The notes below the pieces were generated by a model that saw only the letters and a program-made list of their open reading frames with translations, was not told the origin of the DNA and did not search any database. Source: a virus. Taken from it: a stretch of DNA of 37,322 nucleotides. Made by a program: the position numbers and the translations under genes. Within the stretch, counting starts at the first letter, position 1. Each line of letters opens with the position of its first letter. The DNA lies in the IMG/VR virus record IMGVR_UViG_3300034095_001158, positions 1 through 37,322 of that record; one strand, 5' to 3'. Of this stretch, positions 1 through 7,867 are shown in pieces.

Positions 1-34
1 AATTTCCATCCATCCTTATTATTTTTTACACATA

Positions 35-691
35 TCATAATTTCATATCCTTAATTATTCGGGTGACAGTTTCAACAATATATTTTTGAACTTTACTATC
101 ACTAGCTAAATTCATTCCTTTAAGGTTGTCGATGTAATTATGTCCGTACTTCATATTCAACAATGATTCATATACTGCCTTGGGGTATGCTGCCGGTGCC
201 GAGGGTTGGGCTACGATATCCACAGTAATTATTTCAAAGTCACTTACCTTGCCAGTAAAATCATCTACGTTTCCGCTACCTCTACTAGAAACACCCAATC
301 TTACCCCGGCTTGCAACATTTTTTGTGCAAGTTCTCCCATTGGTGTTGGTAATAGTTTTAGTTTACCTGTTCCGTCATTTCCATCCATTTTCATTGCAAT
401 TATTATATGACTAACTCTGTCTAGATTAATTTTAAGATCATCAGGATGATCAATTTCCCCGCATATTGAGTAATTATCTTTTAACTGGTCCTGTATAGTT
501 TTTACTGCACGAGCAATCTCATCAGTGGGGTAAATACGTTCATTGGCATTTTTTATGTTCCCTTGAATAAAAATACCTTCCATATAACAATGTTTCTTTT
601 TTTCACCAAACGCATCTGTCCCATCTTCCATGAATATTTTACTATTTGCGGAAGACGGACTTATGTACTCTTGTAATATTATTTTTGACAT
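35..691 (-). CDS. 21: Prohead core protease (T4 gp21-like, S78 family)
   Basis: A 218-residue serine protease of the T4 gp21 type, which in T4 cleaves the scaffold core and the capsid protein N-termini inside the prohead before DNA packaging. The His of the catalytic set lies in GEIDHPD (His82) and the serine in LGVSSRGSG (around residues 132-140), the usual arrangement in this family. The length matches T4 gp21 (about 212). It follows portal and core genes on the same strand, the T4 head-gene order. Its ATG lies inside the end of the upstream homing endonuclease gene, overlapping by 13 bases, so that gene was probably inserted at the 5' edge of this one or the two are translationally coupled. 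Bases 1-34 downstream hold an AAGG and two minus-strand ATG triplets (13-11 and 9-7) that could begin the next head gene, too short to call. Confidence 0.9.
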   Translation of the reverse strand: MSKIILQEYISPSSANSKIFMEDGTDAFGEKKKHCYMEGIFIQGNIKNANERIYPTDEIARAVKTIQDQLKDNYSICGEIDHPDDLKINLDRVSHIIIAMKMDGNDGTGKLKLLPTPMGELAQKMLQAGVRLGVSSRGSGNVDDFTGKVSDFEIITVDIVAQPSAPAAYPKAVYESLLNMKYGHNYIDNLKGMNLASDSKVQKYIVETVTRIIKDMKL

Positions 692-1503
692 ACGATTCTT
701 TCTACAAATTCTAAAAAATCTATTTTAGAATCATTGAAATATTTTTTTATTTTATTGTCAGATACAGAAATATAATTGTTTACAAACGCTGGTTTTTTTA
801 TTTTATTATCTAATGATGAAGTAACATAGCTAAGATAATTTTCTTGTTGTTCAACCGTTAATTTCAGTATACAAGTAGTAAGTCCTGCCAAAAGCATGCT
901 TTTTGATTTTTTTGCATCTTGCCACTTTAATCCAATTTTTTCCCGAGCAGCAAGAGAATGAGTTCTGTTGAACATTCCGTTATTTTTTCCGCTAGATTTA
1001 GCCCGTTGTTCTTCAGTTTTCTTCTTTCCAAAATTTGGATTATTATCTCCGCGGCGACCAAACATTGGATTTTTTTCACCAGAAAAGCCTGTATAAAATT
1101 TCATATCTCTTTGCTGTTTGTATTCCTTATCCATTGCCGAAAATTTGACTATCCCTATATTGCCGATAATTTTTGACTTCATATTCTTCTGATTAATGTT
1201 TACAAATTTAACTGATAATCCCCCCAATTCATATTGGTTAGTAGCGTAATCAACTATAGTGTCAATATTAGAATTCTCATTACCTTTAATTTCTACTAAG
1301 TGATAATCCGTTTCATCAGTAAATACTAAAAAATCAGGAATTTTTCTTTTGTCAGTAATAGTAGAATGTAGCGAAAAGGGCTCGACAATAAATTGTTTCT
1401 TTTCAATGAATTCTAGGTTTACTGCATATAGGAATTCATTATATGATCGCAAAAATTGACCATTGTAATAACCCCTAAATGCAAATTTACCGTAATTACT
1501 CAT
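679..1503 (-). CDS. Putative homing endonuclease: PD-(D/E)XK-like N-terminus plus NUMOD3 repeats
   Basis: A 274-residue protein wedged between the core-protein gene and the protease gene. The N-terminal part shows a nuclease-like layout: RSYNE at residues 19-23, PDFLV at 56-60 and EIKG at 71-74, fitting a PD-(D/E)XK core with a preceding helix Glu. Residues about 142-190 hold repeated G-x-N-x-x-F-G modules (GEKNPMFG, GDNNPNFG, GKNNGMF) followed by REKIG, the NUMOD3 DNA-binding module of phage homing endonucleases. The C-terminal 80 residues are unassigned. Function as a mobile free-standing endonuclease is inferred from the NUMOD3 modules and the position between conserved head genes. The nuclease family assignment rests on a few motif residues and could be wrong. 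It overlaps the protease start by 13 bases. Confidence 0.72.
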   Translation of the reverse strand: MSNYGKFAFRGYYNGQFLRSYNEFLYAVNLEFIEKKQFIVEPFSLHSTITDKRKIPDFLVFTDETDYHLVEIKGNENSNIDTIVDYATNQYELGGLSVKFVNINQKNMKSKIIGNIGIVKFSAMDKEYKQQRDMKFYTGFSGEKNPMFGRRGDNNPNFGKKKTEEQRAKSSGKNNGMFNRTHSLAAREKIGLKWQDAKKSKSMLLAGLTTCILKLTVEQQENYLSYVTSSLDNKIKKPAFVNNYISVSDNKIKKYFNDSKIDFLEFVERIVCQK

Positions 1504-1544
1504 TTATTTTTATCAGATAAGACAAAGCCATTCTCTCAGATTCC

Positions 1545-2384
1545 TTACTTAATAATACGCTTAACTGGCTTGCGTGATTCAGCTACAGGGCTTTTAGTGT
1601 TTGTACCGCTAGCTTGTGACTTTGATGGAGCCGGAGCCTTTTCTAAGTCAGCGTTGTTTTGTGCTGGAGCGTTTTTAAATGAACCAGCGCCTTTTACTTG
1701 TCCTTCGCCTTTTGAGTAGAAGTTACTAGCGCCTTTAGGGCCTGTAGGAACTGCCTCACTAGCGCCACTGAATTTAACTGGACGACTATCCATTCCAGCT
1801 TGTCCGCTGTTTTGTAGACTTGTGCTTCTTGTTTGAACACCGTTGTCACCGTGAGTTACGGAAACTTTCTTCAAAGTAATTGCTTCCATCATAGCTTCAT
1901 CGTCATCACCCATAGCCATGTCGTCATCGCCCATATCCATGTCATCGTCATCGCCCATATCCATGTCATCGCCGTCGCCCATTTCGTCATCGGACATATC
2001 AGCATCACCATTGCCCATGATTTCTTCAAATTCAGCCATCAATTGGTCTAACTTATCTTCAATGCTTACTAGACGATCTTCTGTGCCTTCGGCTTCATCA
2101 CCCATGTCACCATCGGCTTCAATATCAACGATATCGTCATCACCTTCGTCATCAAAATCAATTTCTTCATCTTCTGCTTCGGTCATGCCTTCTTCTTCGG
2201 CAGAGATTTCATCCATCATCTGGCCTACTTGGCCGCCCATGCCTTCATCCATTTCATCGGACATTATATCTTCATAGATTTCGCGGCTTTTTTCAACTAC
2301 GATATCATGGAATAATACTCGGGCTTGTTCTTCATTCTCATTAATAATCAAATCAATAAGTTGTTCAAATTTTTTGTGGTCCAT
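1545..2384 (-). CDS. Acidic prohead core (scaffold) protein, gp67/gp68-like
   Basis: A 279-residue protein in the place where T4 has the core genes 67 and 68, between portal (20) and protease (21). Residues 1-42 are an ordinary helical segment (FEQLIDLIINENEEQARVLF) like the N-terminus of gp68-type core proteins. Residues about 43-165 are extremely acidic and rich in Asp, Met and Gly, with repeated DMDMGDDD-type units, and include a predicted helix (LVSIEDKLDQLMAEFEEIM). The C-terminal 110 residues are basic, Pro/Ala/Lys-rich and probably disordered, ending in KPVKRIIK. It probably forms part of the internal prohead core that is digested by the protease. The acidic centre recalls T4 gp67, so it may combine both T4 roles. 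A strong AGGAGA ribosome site lies upstream of the ATG. Confidence 0.7.
   Translation of the reverse strand: MDHKKFEQLIDLIINENEEQARVLFHDIVVEKSREIYEDIMSDEMDEGMGGQVGQMMDEISAEEEGMTEAEDEEIDFDDEGDDDIVDIEADGDMGDEAEGTEDRLVSIEDKLDQLMAEFEEIMGNGDADMSDDEMGDGDDMDMGDDDDMDMGDDDMAMGDDDEAMMEAITLKKVSVTHGDNGVQTRSTSLQNSGQAGMDSRPVKFSGASEAVPTGPKGASNFYSKGEGQVKGAGSFKNAPAQNNADLEKAPAPSKSQASGTNTKSPVAESRKPVKRIIK
1918..1984. repeat. Short tandem repeat coding for acidic DMDMGDDD units
   Basis: Within the acidic core-protein gene, an approximately 24-base unit (plus-strand text CATATCCATGTCATCGTCAT) occurs in near-perfect tandem copies. It codes on the minus strand for repeated Asp-Met-Asp-Met-Gly-Asp blocks. The repeat could expand or contract by slippage or recombination. 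Confidence 0.7.
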
Positions 2385-2407
2385 TGTTTGTTTCTCCTAA
2401 GTAATGG

Positions 2408-2429
2408 CTTGTGTATTGTACTTATGCTA
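2408..2429 (-). promoter_or_regulatory. Upstream motif shared with the gp55 promoter region
   Basis: On the minus strand this reads TAGCATAAGTACAATACACAAG, 24 bases upstream of the core-protein start. A very similar block (TAGCATAACTATAACACAAG) lies between the gp55 promoter and its ribosome site at 14396-14415. Here TACAAT could serve as a -10 box but no good -35 is seen. The role, promoter or regulator site, is inferred only from the resemblance. Confidence 0.35.
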
Positions 2430-2436
2430 TACAATT

Positions 2437-2465
2437 AAAAAATGCTTAATAAGATAGCATTTTTT
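2437..2465 (-). terminator. Symmetric rho-independent terminator
   Basis: A perfect 10-base inverted repeat (AAAAAATGCT and AGCATTTTTT) with a 9-base loop, giving U-tracts on both strands. It lies between the small protein gene ending at 2496 and the core-protein start at 2384, so it would stop or attenuate transcripts coming from the portal operon. The GC content of the stem is low (mostly A-T), so efficiency may be modest. Confidence 0.6.
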
Positions 2466-2495
2466 GCATTAATAGGAGAGATAGAGAGTTTTACT

Positions 2496-2717
2496 CTATT
2501 GAGGTACGGATTCTGGCTTTACACCATATTGTTCATGTACTTTTTTGATATATTTTGATTTTTCAAACGATCTAACATCTAACATTTTTCTAAGTTTACG
2601 AATCTGTCTTAGTGTTAGTTTTGTTTTGCGGCTTTCTTTCCACTTTGGCCTAGAGTTATCAGCAGCTAAATCTTGATAGCCTTCAACCGCAGGATTAAAC
2701 ATTTCCATTAATTTCAT
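2496..2717 (-). CDS. Small basic protein between portal and core protein
   Basis: A 73-residue protein if translation starts at the ATG at 2717 (MKLMEMFNPAVEG). A longer reading from 2777 is open but would overlap the portal end by 35 bases. The 2717 start has GGA about eight bases upstream. The middle is strongly basic and helical (SRKTKLTLRQIRKLRKML), and the tail is Pro-rich. Similar short proteins with an RKT-LT--Q--KLR-M pattern sit next to gp20 in marine T4-like phages, as far as I recall. The position corresponds to T4 gene 67, but T4 gp67 is acidic, so no equivalence is claimed. A prohead-assembly role is inferred from position. Confidence 0.65.
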   Translation of the reverse strand: MKLMEMFNPAVEGYQDLAADNSRPKWKESRKTKLTLRQIRKLRKMLDVRSFEKSKYIKKVHEQYGVKPESVPQ

Positions 2718-2742
2718 TTTAGTTTCCGATATACTATTTATC

Positions 2743-4533
2743 TTACAGTCCGGTATCTGCTGGGGCTGGCTGTCCACCGGCAGTGTTGCCTACTGGTCCT
2801 ACTACTTCTGGTCCAGTTGGTTGTTCGCCTTCTTCTGGGTTATTTTCAATACCTTCAGCAGTTTCTAAATCACTATCAATACCACCGGCGCTAACACCAA
2901 TATTGCGTAAATCGCTACTTGATGCTTCAACCTCAGCATCTTTGCCGTTTTCTTCGCGCCACATTTTCTCGTTCTTATTAATTTCTTCTTCACTTAATCC
3001 TAAAAATCGTTCTAGTGCAAAGCGTTTACTAATATAAGGAAATGCTTCCATACTAGCAAAAGTACTTACCCTTGATGTATCTAATTCACTTTGACGATAA
3101 GCTGCAAAATTTTGTGGTGGATTAAATTCTAATGTAAACAATCCACTATCAATATTGAAACCTCTCCAACGCAGAAATAACTTGAATTCTTCATCTAACT
3201 TTTGACTCAAGTATTTCTGTAATCTTTCGCAATATTGATTGAAACGGAACTCTTGTATCATTGCTGTTCCAACTCTACCATCATTCATTGGGGTAGTGTT
3301 GTCATCAGGACCAGATGGTAAATATGAACTTGGTACACGCAAACCACGGGCTAATCTGTTATTGAAGTATTTCAAGTCATCAATCTCACCAAGATTTTGT
3401 CCACCTGGCAATACTTCAACACTACTTCCTCTGCCGTCTGCTGTTACTGGAAAGAAGTAATCCTCATTCATTGAAAGTGGCGAATAACTAGCATCCACAA
3501 TCGCTGATCCGCCATTGGTGCTAGGAATTCGTCTTTGATGAATCTCATTTTTAATACGCTCAACAAAAGCCATGGCCAAATGACTTGGCATATTTCCAAC
3601 GTCAATCTTAAACATTCTCCGTTCTGGTGCGCGTTGTACACGATAGATAAGAACCGCATCTTCTAGTAATTCTTTCTGCTTATAAACTTTGAAAATGTTC
3701 TCTAGTATTGATTGACCAAATGGCCAGAATCTATCTAATCCTTCAGTTAAACTCAAGTGAACAATGTGTTTAGCGTCAATTGCTGATTCACTTTGTCCTA
3801 ATGTAAAACGAGATCCAGTAGTATTGTAGGGCATACTTGGAACAGTATATCCACCACCGCCCCCGCCGCCTGAACCTCCACCTGTACCACCCAAGCCTGT
3901 TGCTGGATTGGCAGCAAAGTCTGAGTTAGTTTTCTGTGCTACAGTAAGATTCTGTAGATTTATATTAATGTCTTTGATAACATATTGTTCTGGCTTTTTG
4001 CCTTCGCTTTCATTAACAATAACTTTGATTACTTTAGTATTATCAATCCAGTATAGTTTGAAGTTTTCTGGATCTCGGACGAATACTTGATCTCCGTACT
4101 TGATTGTATTACGGAAGATTTTGAATGTTCTTGTTCCAAATTCGTTTAGTTTACACCATTGTTGTAATTGTGTTTTTAGCAATTCTACTTCGTGTGGAGT
4201 TGGATCATCAGTAAATGCTAAATTGAATGGGGTATCATTGTGTTCGTTTTTCTGTGTACTGAATTCTGAAATGATATCTAAACAGGCGTTAATTTCCGCA
4301 TCCACGTCCATCATTTCGTAACTATTATATCTTTCAATGCGATTTGGGTGACCTGTATATACTTCCGGGAGTCTACTCATGTAGTTTTTATAACCCATTT
4401 CATGATTATTCCAGCCACCGGTACTTGAACCATTCTGTCCTGGACTGCCGTTCCATGCACCGGTGTTGCTATTCCCACCACCTATGGGACTAGAGATACC
4501 ACTTTTATTTGTAAACCGTTTTTTGTATGACAT
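2743..4533 (-). CDS. 20: Portal vertex protein (T4 gp20-like)
   Basis: A 596-residue portal protein, forming the dodecameric ring at the unique head vertex through which DNA enters and to which the neck attaches. Family-typical stretches include the N-terminal YRDM-like start region (YKNYMSRLPEVYTGHPNRI), EINACLDIISEFSTQ, IKYGDQVFVRDPEN, the long clip/stem section with YRVQRAPERRMFKIDVGNMP, and GGQNLGEIDDLKYFNNRLARGLRVP. T4 gp20 is 524 residues. The extra length comes partly from a Gly/Ser-rich N-terminus, a glycine-rich insert at residues 213-228 (GLGGTGGGSGGGGGGG) and a Pro/Gly-rich tail. It is preceded by a homing endonuclease gene whose stop lies five bases upstream, and a late-promoter-like octamer lies almost against its ATG. 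Confidence 0.93.
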   Translation of the reverse strand: MSYKKRFTNKSGISSPIGGGNSNTGAWNGSPGQNGSSTGGWNNHEMGYKNYMSRLPEVYTGHPNRIERYNSYEMMDVDAEINACLDIISEFSTQKNEHNDTPFNLAFTDDPTPHEVELLKTQLQQWCKLNEFGTRTFKIFRNTIKYGDQVFVRDPENFKLYWIDNTKVIKVIVNESEGKKPEQYVIKDININLQNLTVAQKTNSDFAANPATGLGGTGGGSGGGGGGGYTVPSMPYNTTGSRFTLGQSESAIDAKHIVHLSLTEGLDRFWPFGQSILENIFKVYKQKELLEDAVLIYRVQRAPERRMFKIDVGNMPSHLAMAFVERIKNEIHQRRIPSTNGGSAIVDASYSPLSMNEDYFFPVTADGRGSSVEVLPGGQNLGEIDDLKYFNNRLARGLRVPSSYLPSGPDDNTTPMNDGRVGTAMIQEFRFNQYCERLQKYLSQKLDEEFKLFLRWRGFNIDSGLFTLEFNPPQNFAAYRQSELDTSRVSTFASMEAFPYISKRFALERFLGLSEEEINKNEKMWREENGKDAEVEASSSDLRNIGVSAGGIDSDLETAEGIENNPEEGEQPTGPEVVGPVGNTAGGQPAPADTGL

Positions 4534-4537
4534 GTTA

Positions 4538-5119
4538 TTATTTATCTATTCTACAGTTTTCAAAATGATATCTTTTCATATTAGCTGAACCCCCTGTTTT
4601 ATCACAATGAGGGCAAGTTATTTTAGGATGAGGGGTGGATACTCCTATTCTTGCTTTGCTAATGTTATTACATGTTTCTGTTGAACGCAACGTACCAATA
4701 TGTGCTTTCATTCGTTTTTCAACATGTTCTTTTGTTTGTTGTTTACCCTCCATGGGAGAAGGGGATCCCTTCATAAGTTCTTTCATTAGTTTACTATGGG
4801 CTTGTCTTCTTTCTACTGTTTGTACTAAACCCCCGGTACCATCGCCACCGTTAGTTTTATTTCGTAATATTCCTGTACCTATATCTTTACGACCATATGC
4901 TTCTATTAGATTTTTTTCATGGGTAAATGCGGCATCTTCGGGTATGCTAGCTTCTAAAATTACAGTACGTGAAAGGTCTGTTGGAGGGTGTACTTCACCT
5001 TTGTGCTTAGTCCAAGCACGTTTTCCTTTACCCTTACCAATATAATAAGGTGTGCCATCTGGTCTTAGATAGGCATAAACATAATATCCTTCGGGTGGAT
5101 TTTTTTTGCTAAATATCAT
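4538..5119 (-). CDS. GIY-YIG homing endonuclease with C-terminal zinc finger
   Basis: A 193-residue free-standing homing endonuclease. The catalytic GIY-YIG domain fills residues 11-90: GYYVYAY at 11-17, YYIGKG at 25-30, Arg34 in KRAW, and a helix with EKNLIEAYG at 68-76 carrying the metal-binding Glu. A short NUMOD3-like region follows ([19 protein letters not shown]). The C-terminus has [21 protein letters not shown], a Cys2-His-Cys-type finger common in phage homing nucleases. It sits between tape-measure and portal genes, and in related phages such genes are mobile insertions. AGGAAT nine bases before the ATG is its ribosome site. The upstream leader carries a late-type octamer and a 10-base stem. 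Confidence 0.88.
   Translation of the reverse strand: MIFSKKNPPEGYYVYAYLRPDGTPYYIGKGKGKRAWTKHKGEVHPPTDLSRTVILEASIPEDAAFTHEKNLIEAYGRKDIGTGILRNKTNGGDGTGGLVQTVERRQAHSKLMKELMKGSPSPMEGKQQTKEHVEKRMKAHIGTLRSTETCNNISKARIGVSTPHPKITCPHCDKTGGSANMKRYHFENCRIDK
4539..4546 (-). promoter_or_regulatory. Late-promoter-like octamer before portal gene
   Basis: On the minus strand GATAAATA, one base from the T4 late consensus TATAAATA that gp55-bound polymerase recognises. It ends only five bases before the portal ATG, so a transcript from it would be leaderless or nearly so. It overlaps the end of the endonuclease gene. Confidence 0.4.
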
Positions 5120-5141
5120 TGCTGTGATTCCTTTTAAATCA

Positions 5142-5177
5142 TAGTGTAGTTGGGCCGGCCAGCCGCGAACTACACTA
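5142..5177 (-). promoter_or_regulatory. Leader hairpin upstream of GIY-YIG endonuclease
   Basis: A perfect 10-base inverted repeat (TAGTGTAGTT at 5142-5151 and AACTACACTA at 5168-5177) encloses a GC-rich 16-base loop containing GGCCGGCC. No T-tract follows on either strand, so it is not a classical terminator. It lies between the late-type octamer at 5181-5188 and the endonuclease ATG. T4 homing endonuclease genes are known to have leader hairpins that restrict their translation, and this may be similar, although the ribosome site itself lies outside the stem. Confidence 0.6.
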
Positions 5178-5180
5178 ATG

Positions 5181-5188
5181 TATTTAGT
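5181..5188 (-). promoter_or_regulatory. Late-promoter-like octamer (ACTAAATA) before GIY-YIG gene
   Basis: Minus-strand ACTAAATA followed by CATTAG, just downstream of the tape-measure stop at 5190. The same octamer is found at both divergent sites at 7807-7829. Assignment as a late promoter is by similarity to TATAAATA. Confidence 0.4.
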
Positions 5189-5189
5189 A

Positions 5190-7769
5190 TTAAACCCTAG
5201 AATACATTAATAATTTTTCTTGGGTGTCGTTACTATTCGCTAATTTATCAATGACTGAATCCAATTTAGCTGACATCATTGCATACAAATCTGCCATAAT
5301 TTGGCTAGTATTATCAGTAGAGGTATTATTAGTAGTGTTATTATTCATTTCTTTATTGAGTTGTGCTTCACTAGTGTTTAATAACTTAGTAATAATTGAT
5401 TCAGGATTTAATGGGATTATTGCTTCATTTCCATGGAATGTAGCCGCCATCGGATAACCTGACATAGGGCCGTCTACTACACCCCCGTTCCTCGCTTGGA
5501 AGTGTACCGGATCTCCGGGTACTTTTTGTGATAGTCCTTGTTTATTAAGAGCAGCAACTGCGGCTGGATCTTTATAGTTTTGAATATCAACTGCTTCACC
5601 TCTTTCATGTAAACTTTTTCCTGGCTTACCGATAGCCATTCCTGTTGGGCCCTTGCCTGGTCTACCGGCTGCAACTGATTCATCCCATAATCTTTTTTGA
5701 TCTTCCGGATCTCGTTTAGCACTATTAATCATAAACTTACTTCCAGTAGCCGCATTATATTCAGTAGCGGCTGCAATTACAGCCTCTTTTATTGCAGGTG
5801 TTAATCCTTCAAAATTTTGTTGAGTGCCCGAGCCTGTTCCAAATTTTAATATGCTACCCAAAGAAATTGTTTTTGTTGCTTCTACCGCCCCCGCGCCTTC
5901 CGGTGGTTGGGGAGTTAGCGTTGCACTTTTCCTAGCAGTTCTGTTACCTTCATTGCCCATTGCTACTGGTGCAGTAGCCGCTGTAGGTGCACCTGGAGTT
6001 CTTCTACCTTCATTACCCATTGCTATCGGCTCTGCAGCCACTTTTGCCGGTGCGCCTTTTATACTTTCCTCTATTTTTTTGTCTGTACTTGACATCAACA
6101 CATCTACAATTTTATCACTAATTTTGAATGTATCGTTAAGCATCGTGCCAAATGCAAAACCGCCAGCGCCCGCAGCTAATACACCGGCACCTGTTGCTAG
6201 TTTGCCGGCACCACCAACAGCACCAGCAGCACCAGCAGCGGCGCCGCCCATTGCTTTTCCTGCTAATGCTGCGGTGCTGGCCAAAGCCAATGCTGTCAAT
6301 GCCAATGTAGCTGCTCCCAATCCATCATTAAACCCGCTGATTAAAGGATTAGTTGCTTGTACTATTTTATCAAATGCTACAGTGGTTACGATTGCGGCTG
6401 TAGTTGCTATATTTCTGGCGTTTTCGGCAGTGTCTGCCTTTGTGCCATTTTGTAGGGCCAGAGCCTTTGCTTCAGCATCCTTTTTAAATTGTGCTTCATC
6501 TATGCCTATTCTGGCATTAAGAGTTTGAAGATTTTTTGTATTGAGTAATGTACTATCTCTTAAAGAAGCATTGTATAACGCCGCTGTTCCAAGTTGATCT
6601 ACTTGTCTACCGGTTGCATCTTTCATTGCCTGTTGAAATTCAGCAGTAACATCTTTGCCGGCTTTGATTTTTTCTCTGAAGCCTTCCATATCAACACCGG
6701 CAGTAGCAAATTTAGCTGATGCCTCCGTGTATGAGCCTGTAGTTAAAAACATCGCTAGGCCGGCTTTATCACTTTCACTTAGATACTGAGATGTAGATTT
6801 TATTAATTTATCTCTAGCTTCCATTTCTTCTGTTAATTGTTTTGCTCTTGCTGTGTCACCTGAAGCATTAGCTCTATCAATTTCCCGTTGCTGCATTGTA
6901 TTAGCAAGCACATATTCATACCGCTCTTTTTCAGCTTTTATGTTTTGCTGTGTAGTTGCAAGATCATTACCAGAAATATTAGAAAGCTCCACTAAGTTTC
7001 TGGTATAATCCAATGATGCTTTTTGTAGGGCCTCACCGGATTTGCCTTGCTTTGACATTTGCATTCCGGATGCTTTTTGTAATGCTAGGTAATCACCCTG
7101 GTATCCCATCAATTCTTCTTGGCTGATACCTAACCGTTGGAATCCTTCACGCTGTTCATTGGTGACAGCAACCATTTTTCCAAAAGCAACAGCACCGTCA
7201 CCAAACTTGTCACCTAATCCAATAACTCCGGATCCGGCTTTCTTCATTGCATTGGTTAACTTGCCTGCTTCAGCAGCAGATAATCCAGCGCCGTGCACCA
7301 TATCCATTACTTGTTTAGTTGACAGTGCTCCGGCATTTCCTAACTTCTTTATCTCATCACTGGCTTTTAATGCATCATCAGCTTGCTTTAATTGCATTGT
7401 GATTACTTTAGTACCAACTTGTACTATGCCGCCAAAAACTTTTCCAAGCAGACCAAAATTATTTGCTAAGGAAGCAACAGCGCCGGACGCTGATTCCATG
7501 CCGCTACTAAATTTACTAAACCCGCCCTCAGCACCACTTGTTAATGCTTTGCCAAAACTAGCCATACTTCGTATAGCTTCATTTGTAGCCTTTTCCATGT
7601 TGGCTTTTGATGCTTTTGTGATTGCGGCAGCTTCTTGCTCAGCCTTGGCAGCTTCAGTCATTCCCTCAGCAAATGTTTTTGTACTAGTGGTAGCCTCAGC
7701 TACACCTTCTCGCATATACCTAAAGTGGTCATTGAGTTCTTTTAAAATTTGCGGGTCTAGGTCTGACAT
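5190..7769 (-). CDS. Tail tape-measure protein (gp29-like position) with M15-type peptidase domain
   Basis: An 859-residue protein from the ATG at 7769 ([16 protein letters not shown]). A GTG-started extension to 7808 overlaps the promoter palindrome and is unlikely. The N-terminal 450 residues are helical, Ala/Lys/Gln-rich, like tape-measure proteins that set tail length. An Ala/Gly-rich hydrophobic stretch (about residues 475-550) could be the membrane-active part. Residues about 660-760 resemble LAS/M15 peptidases: [30 protein letters not shown] and DPVHFQ supply His721, Asp728 and His756 as zinc ligands. The C-terminus is Asn/Thr-rich, then helical. The M15 part probably cuts peptidoglycan peptides during DNA entry. 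The gene lies head to head with the gp26-like hub gene, consistent with hub/tail-length genes being neighbours in T4. Confidence 0.82.
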   Translation of the reverse strand: MSDLDPQILKELNDHFRYMREGVAEATTSTKTFAEGMTEAAKAEQEAAAITKASKANMEKATNEAIRSMASFGKALTSGAEGGFSKFSSGMESASGAVASLANNFGLLGKVFGGIVQVGTKVITMQLKQADDALKASDEIKKLGNAGALSTKQVMDMVHGAGLSAAEAGKLTNAMKKAGSGVIGLGDKFGDGAVAFGKMVAVTNEQREGFQRLGISQEELMGYQGDYLALQKASGMQMSKQGKSGEALQKASLDYTRNLVELSNISGNDLATTQQNIKAEKERYEYVLANTMQQREIDRANASGDTARAKQLTEEMEARDKLIKSTSQYLSESDKAGLAMFLTTGSYTEASAKFATAGVDMEGFREKIKAGKDVTAEFQQAMKDATGRQVDQLGTAALYNASLRDSTLLNTKNLQTLNARIGIDEAQFKKDAEAKALALQNGTKADTAENARNIATTAAIVTTVAFDKIVQATNPLISGFNDGLGAATLALTALALASTAALAGKAMGGAAAGAAGAVGGAGKLATGAGVLAAGAGGFAFGTMLNDTFKISDKIVDVLMSSTDKKIEESIKGAPAKVAAEPIAMGNEGRRTPGAPTAATAPVAMGNEGNRTARKSATLTPQPPEGAGAVEATKTISLGSILKFGTGSGTQQNFEGLTPAIKEAVIAAATEYNAATGSKFMINSAKRDPEDQKRLWDESVAAGRPGKGPTGMAIGKPGKSLHERGEAVDIQNYKDPAAVAALNKQGLSQKVPGDPVHFQARNGGVVDGPMSGYPMAATFHGNEAIIPLNPESIITKLLNTSEAQLNKEMNNNTTNNTSTDNTSQIMADLYAMMSAKLDSVIDKLANSNDTQEKLLMYSRV

Positions 7770-7806
7770 ATTATTATTCCATTTAAATTTTAGCCATTTT
7801 TTAGGC

Positions 7807-7829
7807 ACTAAATATCTTTAGTATTTAGT
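7807..7829. promoter_or_regulatory. Divergent late-promoter palindrome
   Basis: ACTAAATA (7807-7814, plus) and its exact reverse complement TATTTAGT (7822-7829), separated by seven bases. Each arm would direct transcription outward through the other arm: plus toward the gp26-like gene and minus toward the tape-measure gene. Start sites would fall roughly six bases beyond each octamer. The octamer differs from T4's TATAAATA only at the first two bases. Confidence 0.55.
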
Positions 7830-7831
7830 AT

Positions 7832-7849
7832 CGGGTAAGACCCGTTTTT
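7832..7849 (+). terminator. Terminator-like hairpin in the leader of the gp26-like gene
   Basis: CGGGT, loop AAG, ACCCG, then TTTTT: a compact GC-rich hairpin followed by a T-run, the classical intrinsic-terminator layout, but placed about 18 bases before the ATG at 7868 and directly after the putative start site of the plus late promoter. It may attenuate, shield against transcription entering from the left, or stabilise the 5' end of the mRNA. Confidence 0.5.
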
Positions 7850-7867
7850 ATCAAAGGAATACCACTA

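Noticed and set aside
5824-6528. Long plus-strand open frame opposite the tape-measure gene (and similar ones opposite other Ala-rich genes)
   Set aside because: Its Pro/Ala/Val-rich composition is what the complement of an Ala/Gly-rich gene gives; it has no start signals and no family features.
7770-7808. GTG-started N-terminal extension of the tape-measure protein
   Set aside because: It would begin at the edge of the divergent promoter palindrome, leaving no leader, while the ATG at 7769 has GGAA upstream.
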